From the NCBI GenBank assembly GCA_026225115.1, contig JAMFSE010000031.1:17897-81896 (forward strand): a stretch of 64,000 bases of DNA, in the 5' to 3' direction. Of this stretch, positions 16,418 to 26,716 are shown piece by piece; position 1 is the stretch's first letter, and each line of letters opens with the position of its first letter. The DNA is from Rhodovastum atsumiense (GTDB taxonomy: Bacteria; Pseudomonadota; Alphaproteobacteria; Acetobacterales; Acetobacteraceae). The translations under genes and the position numbers were made by a program. A model generated the notes under the pieces. The model did not search any database. It was not told the origin of the DNA and was given only the letters and a program-made list of their open reading frames with translations.

Positions 16418-16987
16418 ATGCGGGGGTCTATGCGCAATTTCGGCTATTATTTGGACTTTATCGTCTTCCCGATTGTATTGCCCTGTCTGGTCGTTGCCGC
16501 GCATCGCTTTGGCGGTAGCATCCGCCCGCTCGACTCCGCAACGGCGGTATTCAGCGGCATCTTCTTCTGGACATTTCTAGAATACGCTATCCACCGCTTC
16601 GTCCTGCATGCCGGCCTGGCTTTCTCGGCTGACCACGAAGCCCATCACGCGGCGCCTAAAGCGGAAATCGGCACGCCGACCTGGCTCACGTCGCTGATCC
16701 TGGTTTTCGGCATCTACATTCCCGCAGTCCTGGTATTGCATGTTGGCCTGGGGCTGATGTTCGGCTTCGGCGTCACCTTCGGCTACCTGGTTTACAGCTT
16801 TGCCCATTACAGCCTGCACCAATGGAATGTCAGCAACGAAGGCATTTTCTACGCCTGGAAGCGCCTTCACGCGCTGCATCATTTCGTCGGCAAAAACGGT
16901 AATTTCGGCGTCACCAGCAGCCTATGGGATCATATTTTCGGCACTGTGGTGGAAAAGAAGCGCGGGTATTTGGCTGGGAATAATTAA
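16418..16987 (+). CDS. Sterol desaturase / fatty acid hydroxylase family membrane protein
   Basis: A 189-residue membrane di-iron enzyme with about four hydrophobic segments and the histidine clusters HRFVLH, HEAHH, HYSLH and HALHH that bind the two irons. Family members hydroxylate or desaturate lipids such as carotenoids, hopanoids or fatty acids; the substrate here is not known. The start is ATG 16418 (AAGG just upstream); ATG 16430 is also possible. It stands alone, with repeat sequences downstream. Confidence 0.85.
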   Translation: MRGSMRNFGYYLDFIVFPIVLPCLVVAAHRFGGSIRPLDSATAVFSGIFFWTFLEYAIHRFVLHAGLAFSADHEAHHAAPKAEIGTPTWLTSLILVFGIYIPAVLVLHVGLGLMFGFGVTFGYLVYSFAHYSLHQWNVSNEGIFYAWKRLHALHHFVGKNGNFGVTSSLWDHIFGTVVEKKRGYLAGNN

Positions 16988-17018
16988 GGACGTCTTCTTA
17001 ACAAATGAAGATAAATTG

Positions 17019-17116
17019 CCGTCATTGGAGCGCAGCGCAGCGGAGCCATCCCGGCAATCCATCTTTGCTGAGGCCGGCGCAAAAAGATGGCTTGCCACGC
17101 TTCGCTCGCAATGACG
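17019..17116. repeat. Imperfect inverted repeat with CGTCATTG ends
   Basis: CCGTCATTG-GAGCG (from 17019) and CGCTCGCAATGACG (17103-17116) face each other, with GGCAATCCATCTTT and AAAGATGGCTTGCC as inner arms. This recalls the CGTCATTGCGAGCG...GCAATCC intergenic repeats scattered in many proteobacterial genomes. It appears once in the window. Confidence 0.7.
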
Positions 17117-17165
17117 AAGTTGATGGGTCGCCGTCTCAGCAGTCTCGGCCCGTGGTCCAGATTAA

Positions 17166-17208
17166 TAGAAGTTTTTTGGTTCTTTTTTTCAAAAAAGAAC
17201 TGCTTGCC
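17166..17208. repeat. Family 1 AT-rich hairpin repeat, right half
   Basis: AGAAGTTTTTTG then GTTCTTTTTTT-C-AAAAAAGAAC (17179-17200), ending 8 bases before the trpA stop on the minus strand. It can terminate trpBA. Part of the GC-rich centre (CTCGGCCCGTGG, 17147-17158) remains, but no left arm. Confidence 0.8.
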
Positions 17209-18008
17209 TTAAGCTGGGATTTTTACCGCCGTCCTTAGCCCTGCCGCTAGCGCGGCTACGTCTTCCAGCACGGTTGCGACATTGGTGGCGCAGAGCTTCT
17301 CGATCAGCGCCGAGGCGACGATGGCGGCGTCCGCGAATCCTGCGATGGTGGCGGCGTGTTCGGGGGTGCGTACGCCGAAGCCCACCGCAATCGGCAGGGA
17401 TGTGGCGCGGCGGATGCGGGGAATGTCGCGCGCCAGGTCGGCGGCGGATGCGGTGCGGGTGCCGGTGATGCCCGTGATGCTGACATAGTAGACAAAGCCT
17501 GAGGAGCCTTCGAGGACTTTCGGCAGGCGCTCATCGGAGGTGGTGGGCGCGATGAGGCGGATCACGTCGAGTTCGTTCAACGTCGCGGCGGGCAGCAGCA
17601 GGTCGCATTCCTCGGTCGGCAGGTCGACGACGATGAGGCCGTCGACGCCGGCCGCCGCGGCGTCCTGCGTGAAGGCGTCGACGCCGTAGGAGAGGATGGG
17701 GTTGAGGTAGCCCATCAGCACCAGCGGCGTGTGATTATTTGCCGAGCGGAATTCGCGGACGATATCGAGCACGCCGTGCAGGCTGGCGCCGGCGTCGAGC
17801 GCGCGGCGGCCGGCGGCCTGGATGGTAGGACCGTCTGCCATGGGGTCGGTGAAGGGGACGCCGATTTCGATGATATCGGCGCCATGCGTTGCCATGCCGG
17901 TGAGCAGTTCGATGGTGGTGGCGCGGTTGGGATCATAAGCTTCGACGAAGGGGATCAGCGCGGCGCGGCCTTCGGCGCGGAGGTTGGCGAATACAGCTGC
18001 GATACGGC

Positions 18009-18012
<4 letters not shown>
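17209..18012 (-). CDS. trpA: Tryptophan synthase alpha chain
   Basis: Splits indole-3-glycerol phosphate to indole, which is channelled to TrpB. The TIM-barrel protein (267 residues) has the catalytic Glu in [10 protein letters not shown] and Asp in FTDPMADGP, and the phosphate loop around [10 protein letters not shown]. The usual PFxxAGDP loop near the N-terminus reads PFVEAYDPN. Its ATG overlaps the trpB stop (ATGA), so the two chains are translationally coupled. Confidence 0.96.
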
Positions 18013-19226
<1,214 letters not shown>

Positions 19227-19349
19227 GGATAGGCTGTAGCGCAGCAAGTTGGCGGGATAAAGGCCGGATGGTGCCTCCTCCGGCGCACTTTCAAATGGAA
19301 AGCGGCCGGGATAGTATCATCTAAACAATTCCCGGGAAGGATAATCGAG

Positions 19350-20357
19350 ATGAAAGTTGCTTTCGTTCATGGTTCTTACGATCTGCGCGTGAATGAGGTT
19401 GAGGCGCCCACCGCCGGTCCCCGCGACGTGGTGCTGCGCATCGCCTCGGTTGGAATCTGTGGCAGCGATCTGGGCTTTATCTCGGTTGGCGGTCCGGGCG
19501 TGGCCTCCCCAAACCCGTTTCCGCTGGGCCATGAGCTGTCGGGGACGGTGGAGCAGGCCGGGCCGGAAGTAACATCGGTCAAGGTGGGCGACCGGGTCAT
19601 CCTCAACCCGCTGGTCAATATGATCGGCAACGGCGCGCCGGAAGGCGGGTTCGGCGAGAAACTCCTGGTGCGCGACGTGGCCGGCAAGCCGGGTTCGCTG
19701 CTGCCCTTGCCGGATGCCATGTCCTTCGATGAGGGCGCCTTGATTGAGCCGCTGGCCGTGGGCGCCCATGCGGTCAACCGCCTGGGTGCGAAGCCCGGCG
19801 ACACGGTTGCAATTTACGGCGCCGGACCGATCGGCCTGGCCTCGCTGATCGCGCTCAAACGCCGGGGGATCGACAGTATCATCATGTTCGACCTTTCGGG
19901 CTTCCGGCGCGAGCGGGCATTGAAACTTGGCGCCAGCGCGGCGTTTGACCCCAAGGAAACCCCGGCTGCGAAGGTGCTGAGCGAGGCGCATGGAACGGTT
20001 TCGATGTACGGGTATGATCTGCCGGCGACGACGCATTACATCGAAGCGTCCGGCGCGCCGGTTATCCCGGACATTGTCGGTTTTTGCCGGCCAGGCGCTG
20101 TCATCTGCGTGGCCTCATTGCAGAAGAAGACGATTGAAATCCACCCCGCGGCCCTTATCGGCAAAGAGATCACGCTTACGGGCGTCCTGGGTTATCCAAC
20201 CGAACTTGGCGAAGTGCTGGAAGCGCTGACCAGCAGCCCGATCGACCTTGAGCCGATGATCAGTCATCGTTTCAAAGGCGAAGATGTCCTGACGGCCTTC
20301 GATATGGCCACGCATCCCGAACAATCGGCCAAGGTGCTTGTGCAATACGAAAGCTGA
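19350..20357 (+). CDS. Zinc-dependent alcohol dehydrogenase (MDR family)
   Basis: A 335-residue medium-chain dehydrogenase/reductase. Catalytic zinc ligands are Cys37 (VGICGSD) and the His in LGHELSG, with the NAD(P)-binding turn GAGPIGLASL. The structural-zinc lobe with four cysteines is missing: the region around NMIGNGAPEGGF is short and cysteine-free. It resembles threonine/sorbitol dehydrogenase-like proteins, but the substrate cannot be assigned. The ribosome site GGGAAGG lies 8 bp before ATG 19350. It is divergent from trpB. Confidence 0.88.
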   Translation: MKVAFVHGSYDLRVNEVEAPTAGPRDVVLRIASVGICGSDLGFISVGGPGVASPNPFPLGHELSGTVEQAGPEVTSVKVGDRVILNPLVNMIGNGAPEGGFGEKLLVRDVAGKPGSLLPLPDAMSFDEGALIEPLAVGAHAVNRLGAKPGDTVAIYGAGPIGLASLIALKRRGIDSIIMFDLSGFRRERALKLGASAAFDPKETPAAKVLSEAHGTVSMYGYDLPATTHYIEASGAPVIPDIVGFCRPGAVICVASLQKKTIEIHPAALIGKEITLTGVLGYPTELGEVLEALTSSPIDLEPMISHRFKGEDVLTAFDMATHPEQSAKVLVQYES

Positions 20358-20628
20358 TCCCTGGCTTAATTAAAATCTTTCTGCTTTGTTCCGTGGGCGT
20401 TAGATTGTATAACTTGTAGATAGAAATAAGAGTTTGCGAAATCGCGTTGCCGCCGCAACTGGCGTTTGCGCAACCGATTTTTGCTTGCTGTTCATAAATT
20501 CGGTCGCTAAGTAATAATCCAATCACCTAAACGTGAGTGGACGGGGTACCGTTCGGGCGCAACATCTTTTTTAAATTGTCACGACGCCCAGTATTTTCTG
20601 TGTCGCTGCCGAGGTCGGGAATAGGGAT

Positions 20629-22401
20629 ATGCCTCCAGAACGCGCCGGAAATTCAACGGAACAGCTTGGGTTTGCCGGCCTCACGGATGAGGCGCTGTGG
20701 GAATTATTCAGCGAGGATTGGGCGGCGCGGCGCCTCAGGGTCGAATATCAGCCGCAGATCAACCTGACGTCGAGGAAAGTCGTAAGGTTTGAGGCTTTGC
20801 TGCGCTGGCGGCATGAAACCAAAGGCGAGATTCCGGCCAGTGAGTTCATTCGGCTGGCCGAAGAAAACGGCATCATCGGCGATATTGGCCAATGGGTATT
20901 GGAGCGGGCCTGCGAGGACGCGATGACTTGGCCTGCCGAGATCGGCGTTGCGGTGAATGTTTCGGCCACCCGGCTTCATGATTCCATGTTGCCGGTGATC
21001 GTGCAAAATGCGCTGCGGCAGTCCAGTCTGCCGGCAGCGCGGCTGGAACTCGAAATTACCGAAACTGCTGCGATCAAGCTGGATTCGACAAGTTTTCATG
21101 TTCTGAACGCGCTGCGAAAACTCGGCTTGCGTATCACGATCGATGATCTGGATGTGGGCCATTCGTCGATCCGGTATTTGCTTGATTTTCCCTTCGATAA
21201 AATAAAAGTTGATTTGTCGTATACCGCACTCCTCGGCCAATCGGGCAGGCGTGGCGAAACTGCCTTGTCAATCATGCAGACGATTGCAGGGCTTTGCCAT
21301 CGGTTGAACATCAGCTGCCTGGCGGAGGGGGTTGAGACCGCCCAGCAGCTGATGATGGTGATGGGCGCAAATTATACCGAAGTGCAGGGCTATTTGTTCG
21401 GCAGGTCGGTTGCGGCAAACAACATTGCCTCGGTACTGGCAAACAACGCCACGATCTGGAAAAACCTGGTGTTGCCGGCGCAAAAAGCCGAAGCCGGCAG
21501 TCTTTCATTCTACCAGGTCGCCGAAGTTGCCAACGATGTCATCATCGTCACCACGCCGGATTTAAACGCTCCAGGTCCGGTCATCACCTATGTCAATCCG
21601 GCCTTCACCCGGCTGACCGGTTATTCCGCCGAGGAAGCGATCGGGCAGACGCCACGAATACTGCAGGGGCCAGAGACCAGCCGGATGGCGTTGGACAACA
21701 TCCGGGCGACACTGACCGAAGGCCGCACGGCGCATGAAAAAGTGCTGAACTTCTCAAAAAGCGGCGCACCCTATTGGCTGGATATGCATATCGAACCGCT
21801 GCGCGACGCAGCTGGAACAATAACGCATTTTGTTGGCATCGAACGCGACGTCACCTTGGATAAACGCCGGTTGGACGAACTGGAATTTTTTGCCGACCGC
21901 GATGTCCTGACGGGCATCCCCAACCGCCGGGCGTTTCTTCGCAGCTTGGAGGCTGAGATAAATACCAGCCATCAAAAGGCCGGCGATGCCGCCGATATTC
22001 CGTCGCTCTGCGTCGCCTGGATCGATGTCGACCGTTTCAAAGACGTTAATAGCCAGTACGGCCACGAAGCCGGGGATTCTGTTCTGTTCGATATCGCCGG
22101 CCGGCTTGGCGAAAACATGCGCAGGGTAGATACGGTCGGGCGGTTGGGCGACGAGGAATTCGCGCTATGCCTGCCCGCCATCGCGCTTGAAGACGCCCAT
22201 AGCCTCGCCGAGCGGCTGCGCAACGCCATTTCGCGAACCGTCATAGAAACCCGTTCTGGTCGCGTTACAGCTACGGTGAGCATCGGCGTTGCCGCATTGG
22301 CGCCGGCGGAAGACCTCGCATCGCTGATGGCGCGCGCGCAGGCCTTCATGGTGGAAGCCAAATCCTCAGGCGGGGACAGGGTTTGTTCGCATAAGAATTG
22401 A
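20629..22401 (+). CDS. Cyclic-di-GMP signalling protein with EAL-PAS-GGDEF order
   Basis: A 590-residue soluble protein. EAL phosphodiesterase domain ~residues 35-275: the key residues E55 (FEALLRW), N110, E142, D172-D173, K193, E233 and Q253 are kept, although DDFG reads DDLD. A PAS domain follows (~290-405) that resembles LOV domains, but the photoactive-cysteine position in GQTPRILQGPE is proline. The GGDEF domain (~420-585) has GDEEF at 507-511 instead of GGDEF, so cyclase activity is doubtful. The order is the reverse of the common PAS-GGDEF-EAL. Likely a PAS-modulated phosphodiesterase. Its stop touches a full family 1 repeat. Confidence 0.92.
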   Translation: MPPERAGNSTEQLGFAGLTDEALWELFSEDWAARRLRVEYQPQINLTSRKVVRFEALLRWRHETKGEIPASEFIRLAEENGIIGDIGQWVLERACEDAMTWPAEIGVAVNVSATRLHDSMLPVIVQNALRQSSLPAARLELEITETAAIKLDSTSFHVLNALRKLGLRITIDDLDVGHSSIRYLLDFPFDKIKVDLSYTALLGQSGRRGETALSIMQTIAGLCHRLNISCLAEGVETAQQLMMVMGANYTEVQGYLFGRSVAANNIASVLANNATIWKNLVLPAQKAEAGSLSFYQVAEVANDVIIVTTPDLNAPGPVITYVNPAFTRLTGYSAEEAIGQTPRILQGPETSRMALDNIRATLTEGRTAHEKVLNFSKSGAPYWLDMHIEPLRDAAGTITHFVGIERDVTLDKRRLDELEFFADRDVLTGIPNRRAFLRSLEAEINTSHQKAGDAADIPSLCVAWIDVDRFKDVNSQYGHEAGDSVLFDIAGRLGENMRRVDTVGRLGDEEFALCLPAIALEDAHSLAERLRNAISRTVIETRSGRVTATVSIGVAALAPAEDLASLMARAQAFMVEAKSSGGDRVCSHKN

Positions 22402-22545
22402 AGAAGAGAAGCACTTCTTTTTTGAAAGAAAGAAGCAAAAAACTTTTTTTGAATCTGACCTGGGGCGTTGAGCGCTACAATGCCCATACCCCGCATAATA
22501 GAAGTTTTTTGGTTCTTTTTTTCAAAAAAGAACCGCTTCACTTAG
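22402..22545. repeat. Complete family 1 palindromic repeat between two convergent genes
   Basis: Left hairpin CTTCTTTTTTG-AAAGAAAGAAG (22414-22435), right hairpin GGTTCTTTTTTTC/AAAAAAGAACC (22511-22534) in opposite orientation, and a GC-rich centre (~22452-22496, CTGGGGCG...CCCCGC). It exactly fills the gap between the EAL gene and xthA and would terminate transcription in both directions. Confidence 0.88.
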
Positions 22546-23316
22546 CTAATCCAGAAATACGCTGACTGGCACGTGGTCTGAGGGCTGGGTTTTGGCGCGT
22601 TCGCCTTTATGGATGGTGACGCCTGTCAAACGTTCGGCGATGCGTGGGGATAGCAAAGCGTGGTCGATGCGCAGGCCGATATCGCGGTCCCAGGCGCCGG
22701 CCTGGTAATCCCAGAAACTGTACAGGGTTTGGTTGGGGTACAGCGCCCGCAGCGCGTCGGTCAGGCCGAGCCAGATCAGCGCGTTGAAGGATGCGCGGGT
22801 TTCGGGGCGGACCAGCGCGTCGGTTTTCGGCAGGGCGCCGGGAGCATAGTCGGCATCGGTCGGGCAGACGTTATAGTCGCCGGCGAGGATAAAATCCTGG
22901 TCGGCCTCGAGCATTGCGGCGGCGTGGGCGCGCAGCGAGGCCATCCATTCCAGTTTATAGGCGTAACCGGCATCGCCACCGGAATTGCCGTTGGGCAGGT
23001 ATAAATTGCCGACGGTCACGCCATCGAGATGCGCTTCGATGTAGCGGGCGTGGCTGTCGGTCTCAGACATATAGGGCAGTTTGCGGTGATTTATCCGCAC
23101 ATCCGCCCGGTGCAGGATGGCGACGCCGTTATAGGATTTCTGGCCTGAGATGGCGGATTTATAGCCGAGTTCGGCGAATTTCATCGCCGGGAACTGGTGT
23201 TCCTCGCATTTGATTTCCTGCAGCAACAGCAGATCGGGCTGCTCGCGGGACAGGAAATCCGCGACGTGGGATTCGCGGGTGCGGACCGAGTTGACGTTCC
23301 AGGTGGTGATTTTCAT
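22546..23316 (-). CDS. xthA: Exodeoxyribonuclease III
   Basis: AP endonuclease and 3'-5' exonuclease of base-excision repair. The 256-residue protein follows the ExoIII fold: MKITTWNVNSVR, the metal-binding LLQEIKCE, the LAGDYNVCPTD loop and the C-terminal IDHALLS and PSDHVPV with the catalytic His. It lies 18 bp after erpA on the same strand and may be co-transcribed with it. Its 3' end touches the family 1 repeat. Confidence 0.96.
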   Translation of the reverse strand: MKITTWNVNSVRTRESHVADFLSREQPDLLLLQEIKCEEHQFPAMKFAELGYKSAISGQKSYNGVAILHRADVRINHRKLPYMSETDSHARYIEAHLDGVTVGNLYLPNGNSGGDAGYAYKLEWMASLRAHAAAMLEADQDFILAGDYNVCPTDADYAPGALPKTDALVRPETRASFNALIWLGLTDALRALYPNQTLYSFWDYQAGAWDRDIGLRIDHALLSPRIAERLTGVTIHKGERAKTQPSDHVPVSVFLD

Positions 23317-23334
23317 TTGACGTTTCGGGTCGTC

Positions 23335-23685
23335 TTAATCGACAGAGAAGGACGTTCCGCAGCCGCAGGAAGACGTGGCGTTCGGGTTTTGGACCGCGAA
23401 ATGCGCGCCCATCAGCGTGTCCTTATAGTCGAGCTCGGAGCCCGCCAGCAGGTCAAGGCTGGCCGGATCCACGAAAACCGTGGCGCCATGGGCGGTAATG
23501 ATCAGATCCTCGGCGTTTTGCTCGCCGGTCAAGTCGAATTTATATTGAAAGCCGCTGCAGCCGCCGGCCAGCACCTCGACCCGGAGCGCCCGGGCGGCGG
23601 GGTCGGTGGCCAAAATCTCGGCAACCTGCCTGGCGGCGGACTCGGTGAGACGGAACGGGGCCGCGGGGGCAAGCGTGTCACTCAT
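23335..23685 (-). CDS. erpA: Iron-sulfur cluster insertion protein (A-type, ErpA-like)
   Basis: Small A-type carrier that hands Fe-S clusters to apoproteins. The three conserved cysteines are in AGGCSGFQY and the C-terminal SSCGCGTSF. The start is ATG 23685 (MSDTLAPAAPF), with GGA five bases upstream; two ATGs further upstream are in frame but extend beyond the family length. ErpA is favoured over IscA because of the sequence pattern and the lone position next to dgt and xthA; this choice is an inference. Confidence 0.85.
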   Translation of the reverse strand: MSDTLAPAAPFRLTESAARQVAEILATDPAARALRVEVLAGGCSGFQYKFDLTGEQNAEDLIITAHGATVFVDPASLDLLAGSELDYKDTLMGAHFAVQNPNATSSCGCGTSFSVD

Positions 23686-23744
23686 GCTATCCATACAGCC
23701 CATATAGCGCGTCTGGAGGTTGGATTGAAGGCCCGCTTGCGTGT

Positions 23745-24899
23745 ATGCCAGCCCTCATGAATTTAGCCCCCTATGCGGTGAGCAGCCTTACCTCCCGCGG
23801 CCGGCTGCATGCCGAGCCGGCGCCTGCCGATCGCAGCGCGGATCAGCGGGACCGCGACCGCGTGGTTCACTCCTCGGCGTTTCGAAAATTGCAGTATAAA
23901 ACCCAGGTCTTCGTGACCCGTGAGGGGGATTTCTATCGCACCCGGCTGACGCATAGCCTGGAGGTGGCGCAAATCGCCCGCAGCCTGGCGCGCAGCCTGA
24001 GCCTGGATGAGGACCTGACAGAGGCCTTGGCCCTGGCGCATGACCTGGGCCACCCGCCCTTCGGCCATGCCGGGGAGACCGGGCTGGATGAGGCGTTGAG
24101 CGATTTCGGCGGCTTCGACCATAACGCGCAGAGCCTGCGCGTGGTAACCCTGCTGGAGCATCGCTATGCCGGGTTCGACGGTCTCAATCTGAGCTGGGAA
24201 ATGCTGGAGGGGCTGGCCAAGCATAACGGCCCGGTGCTTGCGCCGCCGACCTATGTCGCGCAATTCGACCAATTATTTCCCCTGGACCTGCAGCGGCACG
24301 CCTCGGCGGAAGCCCAGGTTGCCGCCTTTGCCGATGACATCGCCTATAATGCGCATGATCTGGATGACGGGCTGCGGGCGAAATTGTTTACTTTGGCGGA
24401 TATCGCGGAACTGCCGCTGGTCGGCGAAGCGCTCGCCAAGGCCCGCACCCTCACCACGGATGAGAAACGCATTCGCCATGAGATGACGCGCAGGGTGATC
24501 AACTGGATGATCCATGACGTGATTATCGAGAGCCAGGCCCGTCTGGCGGCGCTGGCGCCCGCCGACGCCGAGGCGGTTCGCGACGCCGGCGCGCCGGTGA
24601 TCCTGTTCAGCGAAAAACTGGCCGCGGCCAATGTCGCGATCAAGGCGTTCCTGTTCGAGCGCATGTACCGGCACTGGCGCGTCAACCGGATGAGCCATAA
24701 GGCGCAAGGGGTAACCCGAACGCTCGGCAGCCTGCTGCTCGCCAAGCCGGAATTGCTGCCGGATGACTGGCGCGTGCTGGCGGGCGCCGGGAACAGCGAG
24801 CAAGCGGCGATCGCCGTGCGGGATTATGTGGCGGGGATGACGGACCGCTATGCGATGCAGGAATATGCAAGGCTTACGGATCCGGCTGTTCCTTCTTAA
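23745..24899 (+). CDS. dgt: Deoxyguanosinetriphosphate triphosphohydrolase-like protein
   Basis: HD-domain dNTP triphosphohydrolase (384 residues). The metal site is visible in RTRLTHSLEVAQ, HDLGHPPFGHAGE and later the Asp in AFADDIAYNAHDLDD. The type 1-like subfamily is common in alphaproteobacteria. ATG 23745 has an in-frame ATG four codons later as an alternative. It is divergent from erpA and followed directly by a family 1 hairpin, then argS on the same strand, matching the dgt-argS-SPOR-nagZ order found in many alphaproteobacteria. Confidence 0.93.
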   Translation: MPALMNLAPYAVSSLTSRGRLHAEPAPADRSADQRDRDRVVHSSAFRKLQYKTQVFVTREGDFYRTRLTHSLEVAQIARSLARSLSLDEDLTEALALAHDLGHPPFGHAGETGLDEALSDFGGFDHNAQSLRVVTLLEHRYAGFDGLNLSWEMLEGLAKHNGPVLAPPTYVAQFDQLFPLDLQRHASAEAQVAAFADDIAYNAHDLDDGLRAKLFTLADIAELPLVGEALAKARTLTTDEKRIRHEMTRRVINWMIHDVIIESQARLAALAPADAEAVRDAGAPVILFSEKLAAANVAIKAFLFERMYRHWRVNRMSHKAQGVTRTLGSLLLAKPELLPDDWRVLAGAGNSEQAAIAVRDYVAGMTDRYAMQEYARLTDPAVPS

Positions 24900-24904
24900 A
24901 GGCT

Positions 24905-24950
24905 AAGCGCTTCTTTTTTATCAAAAAAGAAGCAAAAATTTTTTTATTCT
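24905..24950. repeat. Family 1 AT-rich hairpin repeat, left half
   Basis: GCTTCTTTTTTATCAAAAAAGAAGC (24909-24933) begins 9 bases after the dgt stop and is followed by a run of T. The stem pair GCTTC/GAAGC replaces GGTTC/GAACC of other copies. It lies between co-oriented dgt and argS and could separate them into two transcripts. Confidence 0.8.
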
Positions 24951-24962
24951 GGTGGGTTGTGG

Positions 24963-26714
24963 ATGGGTATGGGGTCTAATTTATTTGCTGAGTTGCGGGT
25001 TTGGGTTTTGCAGGACGTGGAGACGTTGCTTCCTGGCCTTACCCAAATGCATGCCAGCATCGAACTGACGCCGACGCGCGATGCCGTGCATGGCGATATG
25101 GCGACCAATGCAGCGCTTGTCGCCGCCAAGCCCGCAGGTAGAAATCCGCGGGAAATTGCTGCCAGGCTGGCGGAACTTCTGGCGAAGCGGGAAGGGATTG
25201 CCAAGGCCGAGCCGGCCGGGCCGGGCTTTGTGAATATCACGCTGACGCCGGAATTTTTGCTGCGGCAATTGCCGGTGATTCTGGACGCAGGCATTGCCTA
25301 TGGCAACGGCGCTGCGAAGGGTCAAAAAATCAACGTCGAATATGTCTCCGCCAACCCGACCGGGCCGCTGCATGTCGGCCATTGCCGGGGCGCGGTCGTT
25401 GGCGACGCTTTGGCAAACCTGCTGCAAAAAGCAGGCTACGACGTCACCAAGGAATATTACGTCAACGACGCCGGCGCCCAGGTGGTGGCCTTGGCGCGCT
25501 CGGTCTATGTGCGTTATCTGCAGGCGCTTGGCCGCAATCTGCATGCCGAGGCCTATGCCGCCCAGGTGCCGGGCGGCGTGCAATATGGCGGCGAATATCT
25601 CGTCCCCGTCGGCCAGAGCCTGGCCGAGCTCTACGGCGAAATGTTCGCAACCGCGCCGGAAGAGCAATGGCTGGATACAATTCGGGAATTTGCCGTAGCC
25701 AAAATGCTGGAACTGATCCGCGAGGATCTGGCGGCGCTGCACGTAACGCATGATGTCTTTACCTCCGAGCGCGAACTGGTGGCGGCCGGCGGCGTGGAAC
25801 GCGCGCTGCAAATTCTGCAGGATCGCGGCCTGATTTATGAGGGCACGCTGGAGCCGCCGAAAGGCAAGACGCCGGAAGATTGGGAGCCGCGCGAGCAGAC
25901 ATTGTTCCGCGCCACGCAATTCGGCGACGATGTCGACCGGCCGGTGAAAAAATCCGACGGCTCCAACACCTATTTCGCCAATGACATCGCCTGCCATGCC
26001 GACAAAATGGCGCGCGGATTTAATGCCATGATCGACGTATTGGGCGCCGACCACGGCGGCTACACCAAACGCATGCAGGCGGCGGTAAAGGCGCTGGCCG
26101 GCAATGGCGATGCGCGGCTCGATGTCGTGCTGTGCCAGATTGTGCGGGTGATGAAAAACGGCGAGCCGGTGCGCATGAGTAAGCGGGCAGGGACGTTTGT
26201 GGAGCTGCGCGATCTGATCGACGAGGTCGGAGCGGACGCGGTGCGCTTCATCATGCTGATGCGCAAATCCGACGCGCAAATGGAATTCGACCTGAACGCC
26301 GCGGTCGCGCAGACCCGGGATAATCCGGTTTTTTACGTGCAATACGCCCATGCCCGCTGCCGTTCGGTGCTGCGCGCGGCCGGCGAGCCATCCGGCCTGG
26401 CCGCGGCGGATCTGTCCGCGCTGACGGCGCCTGAGGAACTCACGCTGATCCGCAAGCTGATCGCCTGGCCGCGGCTGGTTGAAGCGGCGGCGCTGGCGCG
26501 CGAGCCGCATCGGGTGGCGTTTTTCCTGTATGAGCTGGCCGGCGATTTCCATGCTTTATGGAATGCCGGCCGGGATGACGCCGCTTTGCGTTTCATCCAG
26601 GCTGAAAAGCCAATTGAGACGGCGGCGCGGCTGGCGCTGGTCTCGGCAACTTCGGTGATTATCCGTTCGGGACTCGGCGTGCTGGGTGTAAAGCCGGTCG
26701 AGGAGATGCGATAG
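24963..26714 (+). CDS. argS: Arginyl-tRNA synthetase
   Basis: Class I synthetase that charges tRNA-Arg. The HIGH motif reads HVGHCRG, preceded by [11 protein letters not shown], and the KMSKS-like motif reads RMSKRAG. The C-terminal anticodon-binding DALR domain ends [10 protein letters not shown]. About 583 residues counted from ATG 24963 (GGTGGG six bases upstream); ATG 24969 is also possible. It heads a long co-oriented run (argS to serS) that has many overlapping starts and stops and may form one or two operons. Confidence 0.96.
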   Translation: MGMGSNLFAELRVWVLQDVETLLPGLTQMHASIELTPTRDAVHGDMATNAALVAAKPAGRNPREIAARLAELLAKREGIAKAEPAGPGFVNITLTPEFLLRQLPVILDAGIAYGNGAAKGQKINVEYVSANPTGPLHVGHCRGAVVGDALANLLQKAGYDVTKEYYVNDAGAQVVALARSVYVRYLQALGRNLHAEAYAAQVPGGVQYGGEYLVPVGQSLAELYGEMFATAPEEQWLDTIREFAVAKMLELIREDLAALHVTHDVFTSERELVAAGGVERALQILQDRGLIYEGTLEPPKGKTPEDWEPREQTLFRATQFGDDVDRPVKKSDGSNTYFANDIACHADKMARGFNAMIDVLGADHGGYTKRMQAAVKALAGNGDARLDVVLCQIVRVMKNGEPVRMSKRAGTFVELRDLIDEVGADAVRFIMLMRKSDAQMEFDLNAAVAQTRDNPVFYVQYAHARCRSVLRAAGEPSGLAAADLSALTAPEELTLIRKLIAWPRLVEAAALAREPHRVAFFLYELAGDFHALWNAGRDDAALRFIQAEKPIETAARLALVSATSVIIRSGLGVLGVKPVEEMR

Positions 26715-26716
26715 GC

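Noticed and set aside
21498..21850. A blue-light LOV photoreceptor domain in the EAL-PAS-GGDEF protein
   Set aside because: The fold resembles LOV, but the GRNCRFLQ cysteine position is proline, so the classic photocycle is not possible.
24981..26552. A 523-codon open frame on the minus strand inside argS
   Set aside because: It is exactly antisense to a well-recognised gene, has Gln/Arg/His-rich composition typical of high-GC shadow frames and shows no domain.
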